Of a DNA stretch of 64,000 nucleotides, positions 35,701 to 45,800 are shown one piece after another. The stretch lies in the IMG/VR virus record IMGVR_UViG_3300046009_010174, positions 1-64,000 of that record; one strand, given 5' to 3'. The position numbers and the translations under genes were made by a program. The stretch comes from a virus. The notes beneath the pieces were generated by a model, which did no database searches, was not told the origin of the DNA, and worked only from the letters and a program-made list of their open reading frames with translations. The stretch's first letter is position 1. Each line of letters opens with the position of its first letter.

Positions 35701-38056
35701 TTATAAACTTAATATACCAATACAAGCATCAAATAATAATAATAATCTAAATGGTCTAAGGGCTGTGAGACATAGTTTTGGGATAACAAGCACAACCCAA
35801 AATATTTTATCTACGTCAGATATAATAACGGGAATACCACTATACTATAATTCTTTTAATTTTGAATTGTCCACAAGTGGTTTGGCTAAATTTAGTAGTT
35901 TTACTTCTGATATGCCAAGTTATTATTCTAGTTTGGACTCATCTGTTCCTGCAAGTTTTAGACCAAACGATGTACCATCAACAAGTCAAATTAGTTTAAG
36001 TAGATTTGCTGAAACACCTTCAGTGTTTTACAACAACTCAGAAGTTTTGAGGGTGAAAAGTCATGCGGCAACCATTAATCAATTCGCAAACCCAACCTTA
36101 CCATTTCAAGGGGGTAATTCACCATATTATTGGGGGTTTTCTGTTGAAATTGATTCATTTTTAGGTACATTTCCTGCTGGTTCAAACACATCAGGCTGTA
36201 ATCGTGATTATTTTGGGGCATTACCTAATGATTATCTTTATGATACGAGAGGATACTATGTTAATGAAATTATAGATGGTGGTTCTTTGATGGGACAAGA
36301 AAAATCTCGTATTACAAGTGCAGTATTTGATTTTTATGCTGATGGTTGGTACTTTGCCCCAAGATACAACAATACGTATAATTTCCAAGCGGCAACAACA
36401 CCTACGAATGCAAGAAAAATAATAATGCGTTCAGATAGATTACCAACTTCATCAACCGTTACTGATGTACAAGGAAATAGCTTACCATTACAAAGTAATC
36501 TAATCTTTAGTTTGTTCAGATTAAGTGATAGTGGTTTAACTCAAGGAACTACTGGTACAGCATCATTCATTGGTGGAGGAGCTGACCCATCAAATTTAGA
36601 TTTAGTTACCTCTGAGTCAGTTCCCAATCCTGTTTTTGAATCATTTACTTGTGAGAATGCAGTACCATTATTTTGTTATACTGTAGGTACGAACAACGAA
36701 ATTTCAATAAAACCTGATGATAACATTTGTTACACAAATGGTGTGACTGGAAAAAAAATAATGAAAAACGGATGTTATCAACTTATTTCAGAAATCTTGT
36801 TATCACTACCTGCTGACCTTTTAATTGTTAATGAATGGACATCAAGGTTATTAGTTAATTTCGGTGCTTGTAGAAATGTGTGGTCTCATTTATTCGTTAA
36901 TAATTGGATTAATGGTTCTTTGTATGCGTTTGCATTTAAAAATGACAGAATTTTTGATGCTAATAATGTACCACGTAGTCAATATTGTCGTAGGACATTA
37001 TATCTACACCCAACAAACAATTTTTATTATAGAAGTAGTCCATACGTAACTGGAACAACGACTGGATTTATTGGTGCACCACCAAGTACTTTCAACATAT
37101 TACCTTTCGTACCTGGTATCCCTTTCGGTGGGAATGATAGGAACTTGAAGTTCCCAACAACTATGTTAGATTTAGGTCCTAGGTCTCAATTTTTACAAGA
37201 ACTTGTTTTTTCTGATGAATTTGATGGTTATGTTGTTAACAGAATGGATGATTCATCTTATTCTGATGTAAGTGAGATATTAAATCTACTTATAATAAGT
37301 AGATTAACAAATCTAAGTTTTATTGGTATATTATTGAGTGCTGCAGGTGGAACTATATTTGAATTCTTCTTAAATAATAGAGATTTATTTAAAAACCTTG
37401 TTGATGCTGATTATGCCCAAATGATATCTATAAGTTCCGAATTAGGAATTTCAGCTTTCGAACCTGCAAATTATCCTACTGACCCAAATGGACAAGACCC
37501 TATTTATATCAATAGCCCGTTTGCTAGTGATGTTGTAATGGGAATATTTTGGTCAAGTGATACACAAGTTAGAGATTATATATCACCAAAAAGAAATATA
37601 ATCAACACCAATGCTAATTTAGGTTCAATTTGTGGGTTTTCAAATATACCTGTGTTCTCGCAAGAAGTTCCATTCTATCAATGGCAAATACAACCAAACG
37701 CAGATGGTGGTGCTGCTGAGAGTATTTTTGGGTCTCAAGGAAACAATTGGTTTACTAACCCCATTAATAGTAATGGTACTTTTTTTAGTTCAAACTATCA
37801 ATCAATGGACAGATTACAACAAACTTCTAGATATTTTAGATATGATAGTAATACTAAAGGTACTGGTTATATTTTTGCTACAGACCAAAATGGTGATGAA
37901 GATGGTAATAGACAATTATGGTCACACAATAATCCTGACGACAACAACATCACTATTGGTGCACCATTCCACTTCTATTTTGGTCTGAAAAAAGGAAAAA
38001 CTTCTTTTGATAGATTTAGAAGAAAATGGATAAAATTTGATACAATAACTGATTAA
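32708..38056 (+). CDS. Giant baseplate-associated protein with membrane-like segment, 1782 aa
   Basis: It follows gp6, where T4 has the wedge protein gp7 (1032 aa). Residues about 50-175 resemble carboxypeptidase-regulatory/transthyretin-like beta domains (VAGRITANSGFGLPNCKVSI, DSGDFLIFGVPLGTQTIHVD). Residues about 511-581 form an almost unbroken hydrophobic stretch (LLYLLALVAMFIF, IVAALVAILGFVFGIIVG, VILYIVLPICYVIAGIVAFL), enough for about three membrane helices. A Cys cluster (CELCSC) follows. The remaining 1200 residues are beta-rich and Ser/Asn-rich with a second short hydrophobic patch near 1540. The membrane stretch is unusual for a baseplate protein and could insert into the host membrane on infection. 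Function is otherwise unknown; baseplate location is inferred from position. Confidence 0.65.
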   Translation: MSQSYRIRTEVGKDKYVNVLLEQDFEQLEILSLKILQSQIYTRLCSDYGVVAGRITANSGFGLPNCKVSIFIPLSNEDENNPIISDLYPYKLLSDTNEDGYRYNLLPYVKSHSGHNPTGSFPDRIDVLTDPNLIEVYDKYYKFTVKTNDSGDFLIFGVPLGTQTIHVDIDLSDIGEFSLSPQDLIRLGVATESQVAGTEFRTSTDLNTLPQIITLNRTINVEPLWGQPEVCTIGITRTDFDITEESGIEITPTAIFMGSIFSNGNDQFQTQRCRPKLRSGDLCNLVAGPGEILAIRQTIFNDDTGRPVLETFPLESGGQVIDDNGAWLVDVPMNLDYVTTNEFGERVISNDPKVGIPTRGKYRFKIKWNQSPTLSEDIKRGYFLVPNVREYGWEVNVDKDPLVIQDWITNPLSIPPTIDPNFYPNNELAKKSYSFSLDWNDYVDPQTAINCEDTFYLMSFNKVYTVSQLIDQYRRGFLPNEFVGIKNNLDDACESDNVKFPNNDANYRFDLLYLLALVAMFIFKPILFGLVPIIHIVAALVAILGFVFGIIVGVILYIVLPICYVIAGIVAFLNWLGAGLEPIDCIDPEEINQIMDDMFNLYKKILNINLPLLVYPNCELCSCEPGGELSTPPSSVQSSGNYVAAATETGGNGILSTYMLPTQYDVKDVDVQFRSGIQALLAGAAYTRDEPSGKARVPQFSSFGTDTTCPSVSTPEDPTKIVLFTNNLTLAERINLFNVKAKYFDENQITNPGGGVNRIKVTFNTPNNNPLTKFHLDNMLVISCKENTLSNFPVGQIITFQDPNLSSDININGFTQLNQYGTGAVTGSTYRQQPIENVQLSYANPNGNGSISVLGGYDLFFSGDPQFHKFPMDIEYFQVITAMTYSNYTGQCQSASLSNNKTLPHRTLGNDTLLREVNGVYSYSYYPPSPPHQQFPPARLYNPMKLYKKNTEQVIVFLVRGVDPYSTRQPCEYDLSRLFGYDLDVNGLPQGNVIVRGNYKLNIPIQASNNNNNLNGLRAVRHSFGITSTTQNILSTSDIITGIPLYYNSFNFELSTSGLAKFSSFTSDMPSYYSSLDSSVPASFRPNDVPSTSQISLSRFAETPSVFYNNSEVLRVKSHAATINQFANPTLPFQGGNSPYYWGFSVEIDSFLGTFPAGSNTSGCNRDYFGALPNDYLYDTRGYYVNEIIDGGSLMGQEKSRITSAVFDFYADGWYFAPRYNNTYNFQAATTPTNARKIIMRSDRLPTSSTVTDVQGNSLPLQSNLIFSLFRLSDSGLTQGTTGTASFIGGGADPSNLDLVTSESVPNPVFESFTCENAVPLFCYTVGTNNEISIKPDDNICYTNGVTGKKIMKNGCYQLISEILLSLPADLLIVNEWTSRLLVNFGACRNVWSHLFVNNWINGSLYAFAFKNDRIFDANNVPRSQYCRRTLYLHPTNNFYYRSSPYVTGTTTGFIGAPPSTFNILPFVPGIPFGGNDRNLKFPTTMLDLGPRSQFLQELVFSDEFDGYVVNRMDDSSYSDVSEILNLLIISRLTNLSFIGILLSAAGGTIFEFFLNNRDLFKNLVDADYAQMISISSELGISAFEPANYPTDPNGQDPIYINSPFASDVVMGIFWSSDTQVRDYISPKRNIINTNANLGSICGFSNIPVFSQEVPFYQWQIQPNADGGAAESIFGSQGNNWFTNPINSNGTFFSSNYQSMDRLQQTSRYFRYDSNTKGTGYIFATDQNGDEDGNRQLWSHNNPDDNNITIGAPFHFYFGLKKGKTSFDRFRRKWIKFDTITD

Positions 38057-39876
38057 TGGGAAATATTAACTATACAAGAGTTGTTTTGGGGTCTTTGAGG
38101 TATAAGTCAGCGCCAAATACTGATTTATCCTTTCAGATTCCATTTAAGAGTACTCAACGTGAGTTGATAGAGTACGATAGGAGTGCTGATATAAATTTAC
38201 AACAAGTATTCCAAGATGAAAGGGAAGCTTCAAATTTGTTCAGACCATCTTGTAAATTTAATGTAGTATTCAAAAATGGTTACACAGGTACAACCAATTA
38301 CAGACCTTTCGAACGAAACTTGTATTACACCAATGCTGAAGAAGTTATAAGTTCTAGATGTGTATATAATAATAATAGTTCACCTTTACCTTGGGGTGGT
38401 TTTCCACTATATAATGAATTTGATTTTATACGAAACGATTACAATGTTTCAGGTTACACAACATCACCAAATAATCATATAAATTTTGTAGCAAGTAGTG
38501 CAAGTACGTATAATTGGAATTTCTTTTTATCGTATGGGTATGATAATGATTATACCAAGGAACACACTGCAACCTTTTTGATACCTGATGATATAAATCC
38601 TTACTATGAGACAGTTAATTGGGTAGTAGGTGATGGTATCCCCTTCGTATTGACAAAAGGAACTTTCAATGGTAGAAATGTTTTAAGATTTAGATGTCCA
38701 ATAAAACATGGTATGGATGTGGGTGAATATGTTCAACTAAGTTCAAATTTTACTTACGATAATAGTAGATTATTTCAAGTTTATAGTTTGGGGGATTATA
38801 GTTATGGTTCTGAAGAGTATATTTTTAATTTGGTTGATTATGGATACACCGGAACAACATTCAGTGTTGGACTAAAAGGAACTGCTAAAAGAGTTTTAAA
38901 TCCAAATAACGTCACTGATACAATCTCAGAGTATTATGTTAGAAAACACAAAATAGTTACAAATGTTAATGATGCTTTATTAGTTAAAACTGGTTTTGAA
39001 GAAAATAGTTACAACAATGTAAAGAAGTATGAAAGTAGTGGTTTTACCCCTGATGGCCAGGCAAGAGTTTCTGTTAAGGAGGGAGGTCAAGCATATTCAT
39101 TAACCTTCAATAAAAAAATAGATATTGGTTCTTTATTAGACAATCAACGAAGACCATTAACAGAATTATTTTTTACGGTAATTTGGAAGGGATATTTTGG
39201 ATGGACTTTGGGCATGCCTAAAATTTCACCCCAAACTGGTTTCTACGGATTAAAACAAGGATGGGAATTCAATTTACCCTTAGATACAACAACTAATCAA
39301 CCTAGTCCTTGGTGGCAAAATTCAGAATCTAGGTCTGAAACAAATTTTCCGATTGGAACATATACAACAACTCAAACTTCACAACCTCAGTATGGATTTA
39401 CATATGTTGAAACTCTAAATGAGGGGGATGAGATGGATGGTGAGATATGTGAGTGGAATAATTTTGCCCAAACTGAAAGAATGATTGTAGACATATATCA
39501 TAAAATACGATTTAATCCTTTTGTTTTTGCAACTAACTCAAACACGATAGATAACCTCAATTCTAGAGGTTATTATTATAAACCATTTTATAGTTTACCA
39601 ATACGTGTTTTTTCTGATTATATTGAGGATGGTAATTTTAACACAATAGTTGGTGTACCCGATTACGCATATTTCTCAACATCACAAAATACCTTTAGAT
39701 GGAGGGATTTATATCCATATGGCTTTGTTGACTCAACTGGATTGGGTTATGATTATCCATTTTTAAATGGTGTTCATTATCCTTATGACAATTATACTTT
39801 TAGAATAATACCTGAAGGAACTAATTATACAGAACAAACTATAATAACTCAACCAACAATAGATAATTGTGAATAA
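38056..39876 (+). CDS. Baseplate/tail structural protein, 606 aa
   Basis: Not recognised by family. It is beta-rich and aromatic (NYTRVVLGSLRYKSAPN, YETVNWVVGDGIPFVLTKG, RFRCPIKHGMDVGEYVQLSS) without catalytic motifs. It starts on the last base of the previous stop (TAATG), so it is translationally coupled to the 1782-aa protein. By order after gp6 and a giant wedge-like protein it could correspond to T4 gp8, but no sequence evidence supports that. Confidence 0.7.
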   Translation: MGNINYTRVVLGSLRYKSAPNTDLSFQIPFKSTQRELIEYDRSADINLQQVFQDEREASNLFRPSCKFNVVFKNGYTGTTNYRPFERNLYYTNAEEVISSRCVYNNNSSPLPWGGFPLYNEFDFIRNDYNVSGYTTSPNNHINFVASSASTYNWNFFLSYGYDNDYTKEHTATFLIPDDINPYYETVNWVVGDGIPFVLTKGTFNGRNVLRFRCPIKHGMDVGEYVQLSSNFTYDNSRLFQVYSLGDYSYGSEEYIFNLVDYGYTGTTFSVGLKGTAKRVLNPNNVTDTISEYYVRKHKIVTNVNDALLVKTGFEENSYNNVKKYESSGFTPDGQARVSVKEGGQAYSLTFNKKIDIGSLLDNQRRPLTELFFTVIWKGYFGWTLGMPKISPQTGFYGLKQGWEFNLPLDTTTNQPSPWWQNSESRSETNFPIGTYTTTQTSQPQYGFTYVETLNEGDEMDGEICEWNNFAQTERMIVDIYHKIRFNPFVFATNSNTIDNLNSRGYYYKPFYSLPIRVFSDYIEDGNFNTIVGVPDYAYFSTSQNTFRWRDLYPYGFVDSTGLGYDYPFLNGVHYPYDNYTFRIIPEGTNYTEQTIITQPTIDNCE

Positions 39877-40714
39877 CAACAGATATTATATAACATTACC
39901 AGTAACCTCACAAGAGATAAACATACCAATAGAAATTACAGAAGATTTCTTAGGAAGGTCTGATAGTATTGAACTTTATGAAGATGAGGTTTTGGGTCAA
40001 GTTATTGGTATTCCATTTGATTTTGAAGTTGGTAGATATTCACATAATGAATATTCACCAACAAACACACAAACATCAGTTAACTACGAATTCTACTTTT
40101 ATAGTGGAAATCCTAACACTTTGAGTGCAACAACATGCCCTTTATCAAGTTCACCTGATTTAACACTTTGGGGGAATAATTATTTGGCTGAAGGTTTCAA
40201 TTCAAAAGAATTGTATTACTTTGCTAACTCTTTTGCAAATTCGTTTTTCAAACTTGATTTTTACGATAGACCTGACGAAAAAAACCAAACTAATTATTTT
40301 ACCGTAATAATACCAACTCAACAAGGTTTTACGACAACAGCGTCAATTTCACCTTACATAGCACCAGTACAAGTTAAAATACCAAAGTATAAATTGGATT
40401 TTGTTGGTGACAAAGAGGGTTTCTTTTTTTATTGGTTAAATGTACCACAATTTTTGACATTAGATACTTTTTATATGTCAATGAAATTTTTTGATGCAAA
40501 GTTGGGTGTTTTTGTAAGAATGATGAATGAACCTCAATGTCGATTACCAAACAAATACCAATTTGATTCAAGTATATATTTTTATAATAAAGTGAAACTG
40601 AATTACGATACAAAAAAATATGAAATTTTTGATGGTAAAAATCATAATAATAGAATAGGTACAACGACAAATCCTATGAAGTGGTACGAATATGTTAATC
40701 CACCAAATTTATAA
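39869..40714 (+). CDS. Tail structural protein, 281 aa (GTG start)
   Basis: Not recognised by family. The start is GTG at 39869, overlapping the preceding gene by 8 nt; no nearby ATG fits. It is rich in aromatic and beta-forming residues (YYITLPVTSQEINIPIEI, FFYWLNVPQFLTLDTFYMSM). The end overlaps the next ATG by one base. Coupled translation and composition mark it as part of the same baseplate or fibre complex. Confidence 0.7.
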   Translation: MNNNRYYITLPVTSQEINIPIEITEDFLGRSDSIELYEDEVLGQVIGIPFDFEVGRYSHNEYSPTNTQTSVNYEFYFYSGNPNTLSATTCPLSSSPDLTLWGNNYLAEGFNSKELYYFANSFANSFFKLDFYDRPDEKNQTNYFTVIIPTQQGFTTTASISPYIAPVQVKIPKYKLDFVGDKEGFFFYWLNVPQFLTLDTFYMSMKFFDAKLGVFVRMMNEPQCRLPNKYQFDSSIYFYNKVKLNYDTKKYEIFDGKNHNNRIGTTTNPMKWYEYVNPPNL

Positions 40715-41892
40715 TGGAAAGTACAATTTATAACATAAGAATTTCACCTGAAAATATATCCAACGATTTATTTATTGTTCCGTATTTCGGAGGATTTTCC
40801 CCACAAATTAGTGGAGACCCTTGTTGTGTTACGACTTTTTCAACAACACAAAAATATGAAGGATTTACGTATGTTTACTCCTCTATGACAAATGTTTTAT
40901 CAGGCGGTACTAATGGGACTTCTTTATTAACAGGACTAACATTACCTATTTTATTTACACAATCAGCTGTAGATTTCGGATATTATTCAGTATTTGATGG
41001 AATGATATTACAACAAGATGTAATGACTAATTTTGTCTTTACAGGCTCAACCATATTCCCAAACAATTTTACAGTAATTCTTTACAATACATCAGAAATA
41101 GAACTAAAAAAATACTTGAGTTTTTCGAACTATCAAATTAGTTGGGGCGATGGTTCAACAACAACTATTGGACCTTATACTTCAACACCTTATACTCACA
41201 CATATAGTTCTGCTGGAGAATATACAATAACTATGTCGGGTATGAGTCCTTGGGGTTATAACACAATTCAAAAAACACTAACAATACCATTCTCTTCAAC
41301 TACGATTAACAATCCAAATGGTACTGCGTATTTTACCCCACTTGGTGGAAGTTGGTCAGGAAGTGCTTTGAATTACAATTTTATTTATAGTGGTGATTCA
41401 GATTGTGAAACAACAATAGAAGGATTCAATACATTTTTGGGTAACTCAGATTTAATCATATCAGGTTATAGTAAATCAGGACTTAATGATTTGGAAGTTT
41501 ATGGTTCAATTAATAACCCTAATTTTTATTTAGGAAAATATAAAATCGGATGGCAAGTTACAGGTAGTTCCAATGTTGTTGGTACTTTTTGGGGACCGAA
41601 TCCAAATGGTTATACAGCATATACTATTAATGGTGTTGATTACTATGACTATCCTGATGGTACGACTTTATTCATCGTTAGTGGTGTGTCTGAGGTTGAT
41701 TATGTTTGTTCTGCTATAACTAAAAATGAAGCACTACTCAATGTTATTGATGAACCTGCAATACAAACAAATGTTTTTGTTGAAAGGGGTAAGAATTCGG
41801 GTATTGAAACGATGATAAGATTGGGGGAGGTTGATAATCTTGGGGATTTAGATAATTATGGCTACGGATTTTTTAAAGTTACAAAGTTGTAA
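40714..41892 (+). CDS. Tail protein with PKD-like domain, 392 aa
   Basis: Residues about 142-192 match a PKD/Ig-like beta sandwich: ISWGDGSTTTIGPY, THTYSSAGEYTITMSG, ending in KTLTIPF. The rest is Ser/Thr/Gly-rich with a Cys pair near residue 36 (DPCC) and a beta C-terminus. PKD modules are common in Bacteroidota surface adhesins and polysaccharide-binding proteins, so host-surface binding is a reasonable inference. Coupled to the previous gene by TAATG. Confidence 0.7.
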   Translation: MESTIYNIRISPENISNDLFIVPYFGGFSPQISGDPCCVTTFSTTQKYEGFTYVYSSMTNVLSGGTNGTSLLTGLTLPILFTQSAVDFGYYSVFDGMILQQDVMTNFVFTGSTIFPNNFTVILYNTSEIELKKYLSFSNYQISWGDGSTTTIGPYTSTPYTHTYSSAGEYTITMSGMSPWGYNTIQKTLTIPFSSTTINNPNGTAYFTPLGGSWSGSALNYNFIYSGDSDCETTIEGFNTFLGNSDLIISGYSKSGLNDLEVYGSINNPNFYLGKYKIGWQVTGSSNVVGTFWGPNPNGYTAYTINGVDYYDYPDGTTLFIVSGVSEVDYVCSAITKNEALLNVIDEPAIQTNVFVERGKNSGIETMIRLGEVDNLGDLDNYGYGFFKVTKL

Positions 41893-41898
41893 CTTTAA

Positions 41899-41906
41899 TA
41901 TTTATT
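41899..41906 (+). promoter_or_regulatory. Late-promoter-like TATTTATT box
   Basis: TATTTATT lies 41 nt before ATG 41948, close to the 39-nt spacing at 1117 and 3716. Confidence 0.45.
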
Positions 41907-41947
41907 AATAGGTTAGTCAATATAAACTTAGAATAAAAGAATAATAA

Positions 41948-42856
41948 ATGGCACTCGCAAGTTATGGTACTATAAGACCATCAGATGTTTCACCAGAAGA
42001 CGTTGAGATAATTTTACATTATACCCCATCAAGGGATGATACAGCTAATTTTGTATTGACTAAATTAGATTCAGTTTCATTATTGAGACCATACTTTAAC
42101 AATAGTAGTACTGGTGGTAATGCTAACATAGAAATATTAGGTGGTTTATATAATTTAAAATTACCTGCTGACCAATTTAATGCAATAGGAATTTACACAA
42201 TTTATTTAAGACCAACTCAAATAAGAACTAAAATATTAGATTGTGGTGTGTTATCAGCATTACCTAATGTTAGAGGTATAATAATTGATTTGAATCAAGT
42301 ACCAAATCAATATAGAAACAAGTTTACAAATCAAGGTTTAGTTGGTTTCAGAATTGAATATCTTAACACAGATGGTTCAAAAATACCTAACTTTTTTAGA
42401 GTAATTACATCTTCATTTTTCTGTGAACCTGTAATTCAAAATCTAACGAACACTTCGCAAAAAGCGATAAGATACAGATATACTGATAGTAATAGTGGAT
42501 TATTGTTTTGTACATTGTCACCATCATCAGCACCAACTAATAAACCGAATGCAATACCATACATTGGTCAACCTGACCAAGATATCATAATAACTAATAC
42601 TTTCTTCAATCCAATAACCCTTGATATTGAAGTTGCTGAACACGATTTCTCAACGTTGGCTATTGCACTTTATGGTAATCAAACCAAATCTATTGATGAT
42701 GGTATCTACACTTACTACGATAGTCAAAATAACATATACAGACAATATAACCTATACGAAATCAGAGACCAGTTTAATGAGCTTCTATTTGAGGTAAGAC
42801 AAGACAGAGGTAATAATATAGATTTCAGTAAAAACTTCACTAACATCACTTCGTAA
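41948..42856 (+). CDS. Tail structural protein, 302 aa
   Basis: Not assigned to a T4 gene. It begins LASYGTIRPSDVSPEDVEII and includes NFVLTKLDSVSLLRPYFNN, GIYTIYLRPTQIRTKILDCG and a C-terminal segment NLYEIRDQFNELLFEVRQD. It is beta-rich with no catalytic motif. It is coupled to the next gene by TAATG. Structural role and location are inferred from position between baseplate proteins. Confidence 0.7.
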   Translation: MALASYGTIRPSDVSPEDVEIILHYTPSRDDTANFVLTKLDSVSLLRPYFNNSSTGGNANIEILGGLYNLKLPADQFNAIGIYTIYLRPTQIRTKILDCGVLSALPNVRGIIIDLNQVPNQYRNKFTNQGLVGFRIEYLNTDGSKIPNFFRVITSSFFCEPVIQNLTNTSQKAIRYRYTDSNSGLLFCTLSPSSAPTNKPNAIPYIGQPDQDIIITNTFFNPITLDIEVAEHDFSTLAIALYGNQTKSIDDGIYTYYDSQNNIYRQYNLYEIRDQFNELLFEVRQDRGNNIDFSKNFTNITS

Positions 42857-45800
42857 TGGCTAAATTCACATGTCCTCCTCAAACACCATCAGGTGCTGGT
42901 ACTTTTGCAAATAATCTAGTTGGTTTACAATTAGTTACTGGTGGGGGTTTGACACAAGGAACATTTAATTTTACACTTTCGGCAAGTGAAAAAGTTAATA
43001 GAAACTTTTCCACTGGTACTTTTTCTAATCCAATCAGTTTGGATTCGATGGGTATCATAGATATTAATCAAGCCAAAGCTATTATAGAAAATAATTACAA
43101 AGTTTATCCAAATTTTGATTTAACTCAAGTTACAAACTTTGTTTTATATGGGTCTATGGCCAAAAGGATGTCAGCTGCAGTAACACAAGTTATTAGTTAT
43201 TTTCCTGCAGCACTAGAATCAACGACATTAAGATTGGATTATTCCACTGGTGTAACAGCATTTAATGTTGTTTTCAGTTTACAATATAATGAAACAACGT
43301 TTGAATTAGACCTTACCAAAATAAGAAATCCTTTTGGAATTGATTATACAACTAACTCAACTAGAAATCTGTCCCTCAGAGAGATACCAGTATCAACATT
43401 GAGGAATATGACATTAGAATATGCCAAGTATTCCTTATATTATAATGAAATTGGGTATCAAGTTAAACGTATAGTACCAACAAATTCTTTAACATCAGGT
43501 AATTTAAGTATTACTGTCGTTGGTAATCCATTTTCAGGTGAAACGAATGTTTTTGGAAATATTATAATAAGACCAAATGATAGTGAAGTTAATAAAGTTT
43601 TTAATGAAAATTTAGACGAAGTTGAAAACTTCTTATTAAATAGAACATCAACACCGATATATACAGCATCTTTCGTCATCCCTAAAGAAGCTGATGATGG
43701 AACGTATTACTCCGATAATGCTTCGGTAACTTGGCCAATATTGGGATTATGGAATTTGGACATTATCTCAAGCACTTTTGTTGATTACTTAACAGTGTTG
43801 AACGACATCAGTGTATCATTTGATTCATATAGGACAAATCTTGTATCAAGATTTTTTACAACACCAGCATTTAAAGAATTTGATACCATTGGTCAAAAAA
43901 TGGATAAAGTTCTCCAAATCTATGGTAGAAGTTTTGATGAGGTAAATAAATATATCACAAGTTTATCTTATGTTACATCGGTTAACTACAATGTAAGAAA
44001 TGACATCCCATCTCAATTATTAAGAAATTTAGCTCAAACTTTAGGTTGGCAGACGAATATTTCACCGATAACTAATACTGATTTTTTAAACTCTGTTTTT
44101 GGTCAAACAAATCAAGAAAAATCTATGTTCAGTGGGGTTCCAGTTGCTCAAACACCCGATGAATTGAATTATCAATTTTACAGAAATGTCTTATTGAATA
44201 CCGCTTATTTATTCAAATCAAAAGGTACTAGAAAATCAATTGAAAATTTGTTAAGATTAATTGGTGCACCTGAAGCTTTGGTTGAATTTAATGAGTACGT
44301 TTACTTAGCCGACCAACGAATTAATATAAATAAGTTTAATAGTTATTATGCACAAATTTCAGGTGGTACTTTAGTAGAACAAACACCAACACTAGAAAGT
44401 TCGAATGTCTTCACTTTGTTTGGCGTACAATATACTGGATTTACAACTACTGTAACAATAAAAGACGTTAATATAACAATTGATGAATTCCCAATTGACG
44501 AATTTGGATTTCCCAAACCAATAACGGATAGTGAAGCTTATTTTTTTCAGATAGGTAGTGGATGGTTTGAACAAACCCCACAACACAGAGCACCTGAACA
44601 AGTGAATTCAACTTTAAGTGTTTTCACAGGACTGAATCCCGATTATCAAACAAGTTTAAAACCATACACTTATGGTCAAGAATATTTAGACAGATTCAGA
44701 AAATTTCCATTTATTCAATTAGGCTATAATATTTCACCATCTGTTGATAATAACAAATCTTGGTACGATTCTGAAGTACTACTAAGAGTTAACTTAGATG
44801 GTAATATTAACGCAAGATACTTCGTTGCTGATGACAAATTAGTTTTAAATGTTAAGAATACTGAGATATTTTTGAATCCTGCACAAGGACTTTTATATGA
44901 TGTTTGGTATATGTCACGTTTGTACAATTATCCAATACCAAATCAAGGTATGAATTATGTCAATCCGAATGGGTGTTTTCCAAACGCGGCAAGTTGCTAC
45001 CCTGATAGAAATGGTGTTGATTGGACGATTATTAACCCACAACCAAAACAAAAAACCTTCTTCGAATTTGCTCAAACATTTTGGAAGAATACGATTAATG
45101 TAAGAAATAGACAATATTCTACTGATGGTAAAACTAGTGGTTACCCAACACTACAATCAATTTATTGGAAATATTTACAATCATTACAAGATGTGAATAT
45201 AGCAAACAATAATTTCACTTACCAAACTATGATAGAATACGTTAATGGTTTGGGTGATTATTGGATACGCTTAATTGAACAAATGGTTCCAGCAACAACC
45301 ATTTGGAATACTGGTGTCAAGTTAGAAAACTCAATTTTCCATAGACAGAAATTTCAATGGAAAAGACAAAGAGGTTGTCAGATTATATTAGATACACCAC
45401 CACCAACACCTGACCCTGTTGATTTATGTGAGTGTATAAGTATTACTGGTGCTTCAGTTGGAAGTAGTACATTAATAACAACATTGAGTCCTAATGGTTA
45501 TGTTAATGGCAAACAATCATTCTTGGGTTATGACCCTTGTTGTGGTTTAGTTAAAGATATAATTATTTCTTATAATTCGGGGTCAACTCGTTGGGAATAT
45601 TATTATGATGGAACTCTTGTAGGTACTTTAAACTCAACATCTGATTGCCCAATTGGTAGTGTTTGGTCGAATACAAAAAATAATGTTGGAACTATTTCAT
45701 CAACTAATAGAACTATTTGCCCAAATCCTGCATCGTTTACACCATTGAGACCTAATCCTTGTAGACCATGTGAGTTGAATGATAGTTTATATACCTACGA

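Noticed and set aside
36864-37988. Short plus-strand frames inside the 1782-aa gene
   Set aside because: They are shadow frames of a well-formed long coding region with no start context or domain pattern.
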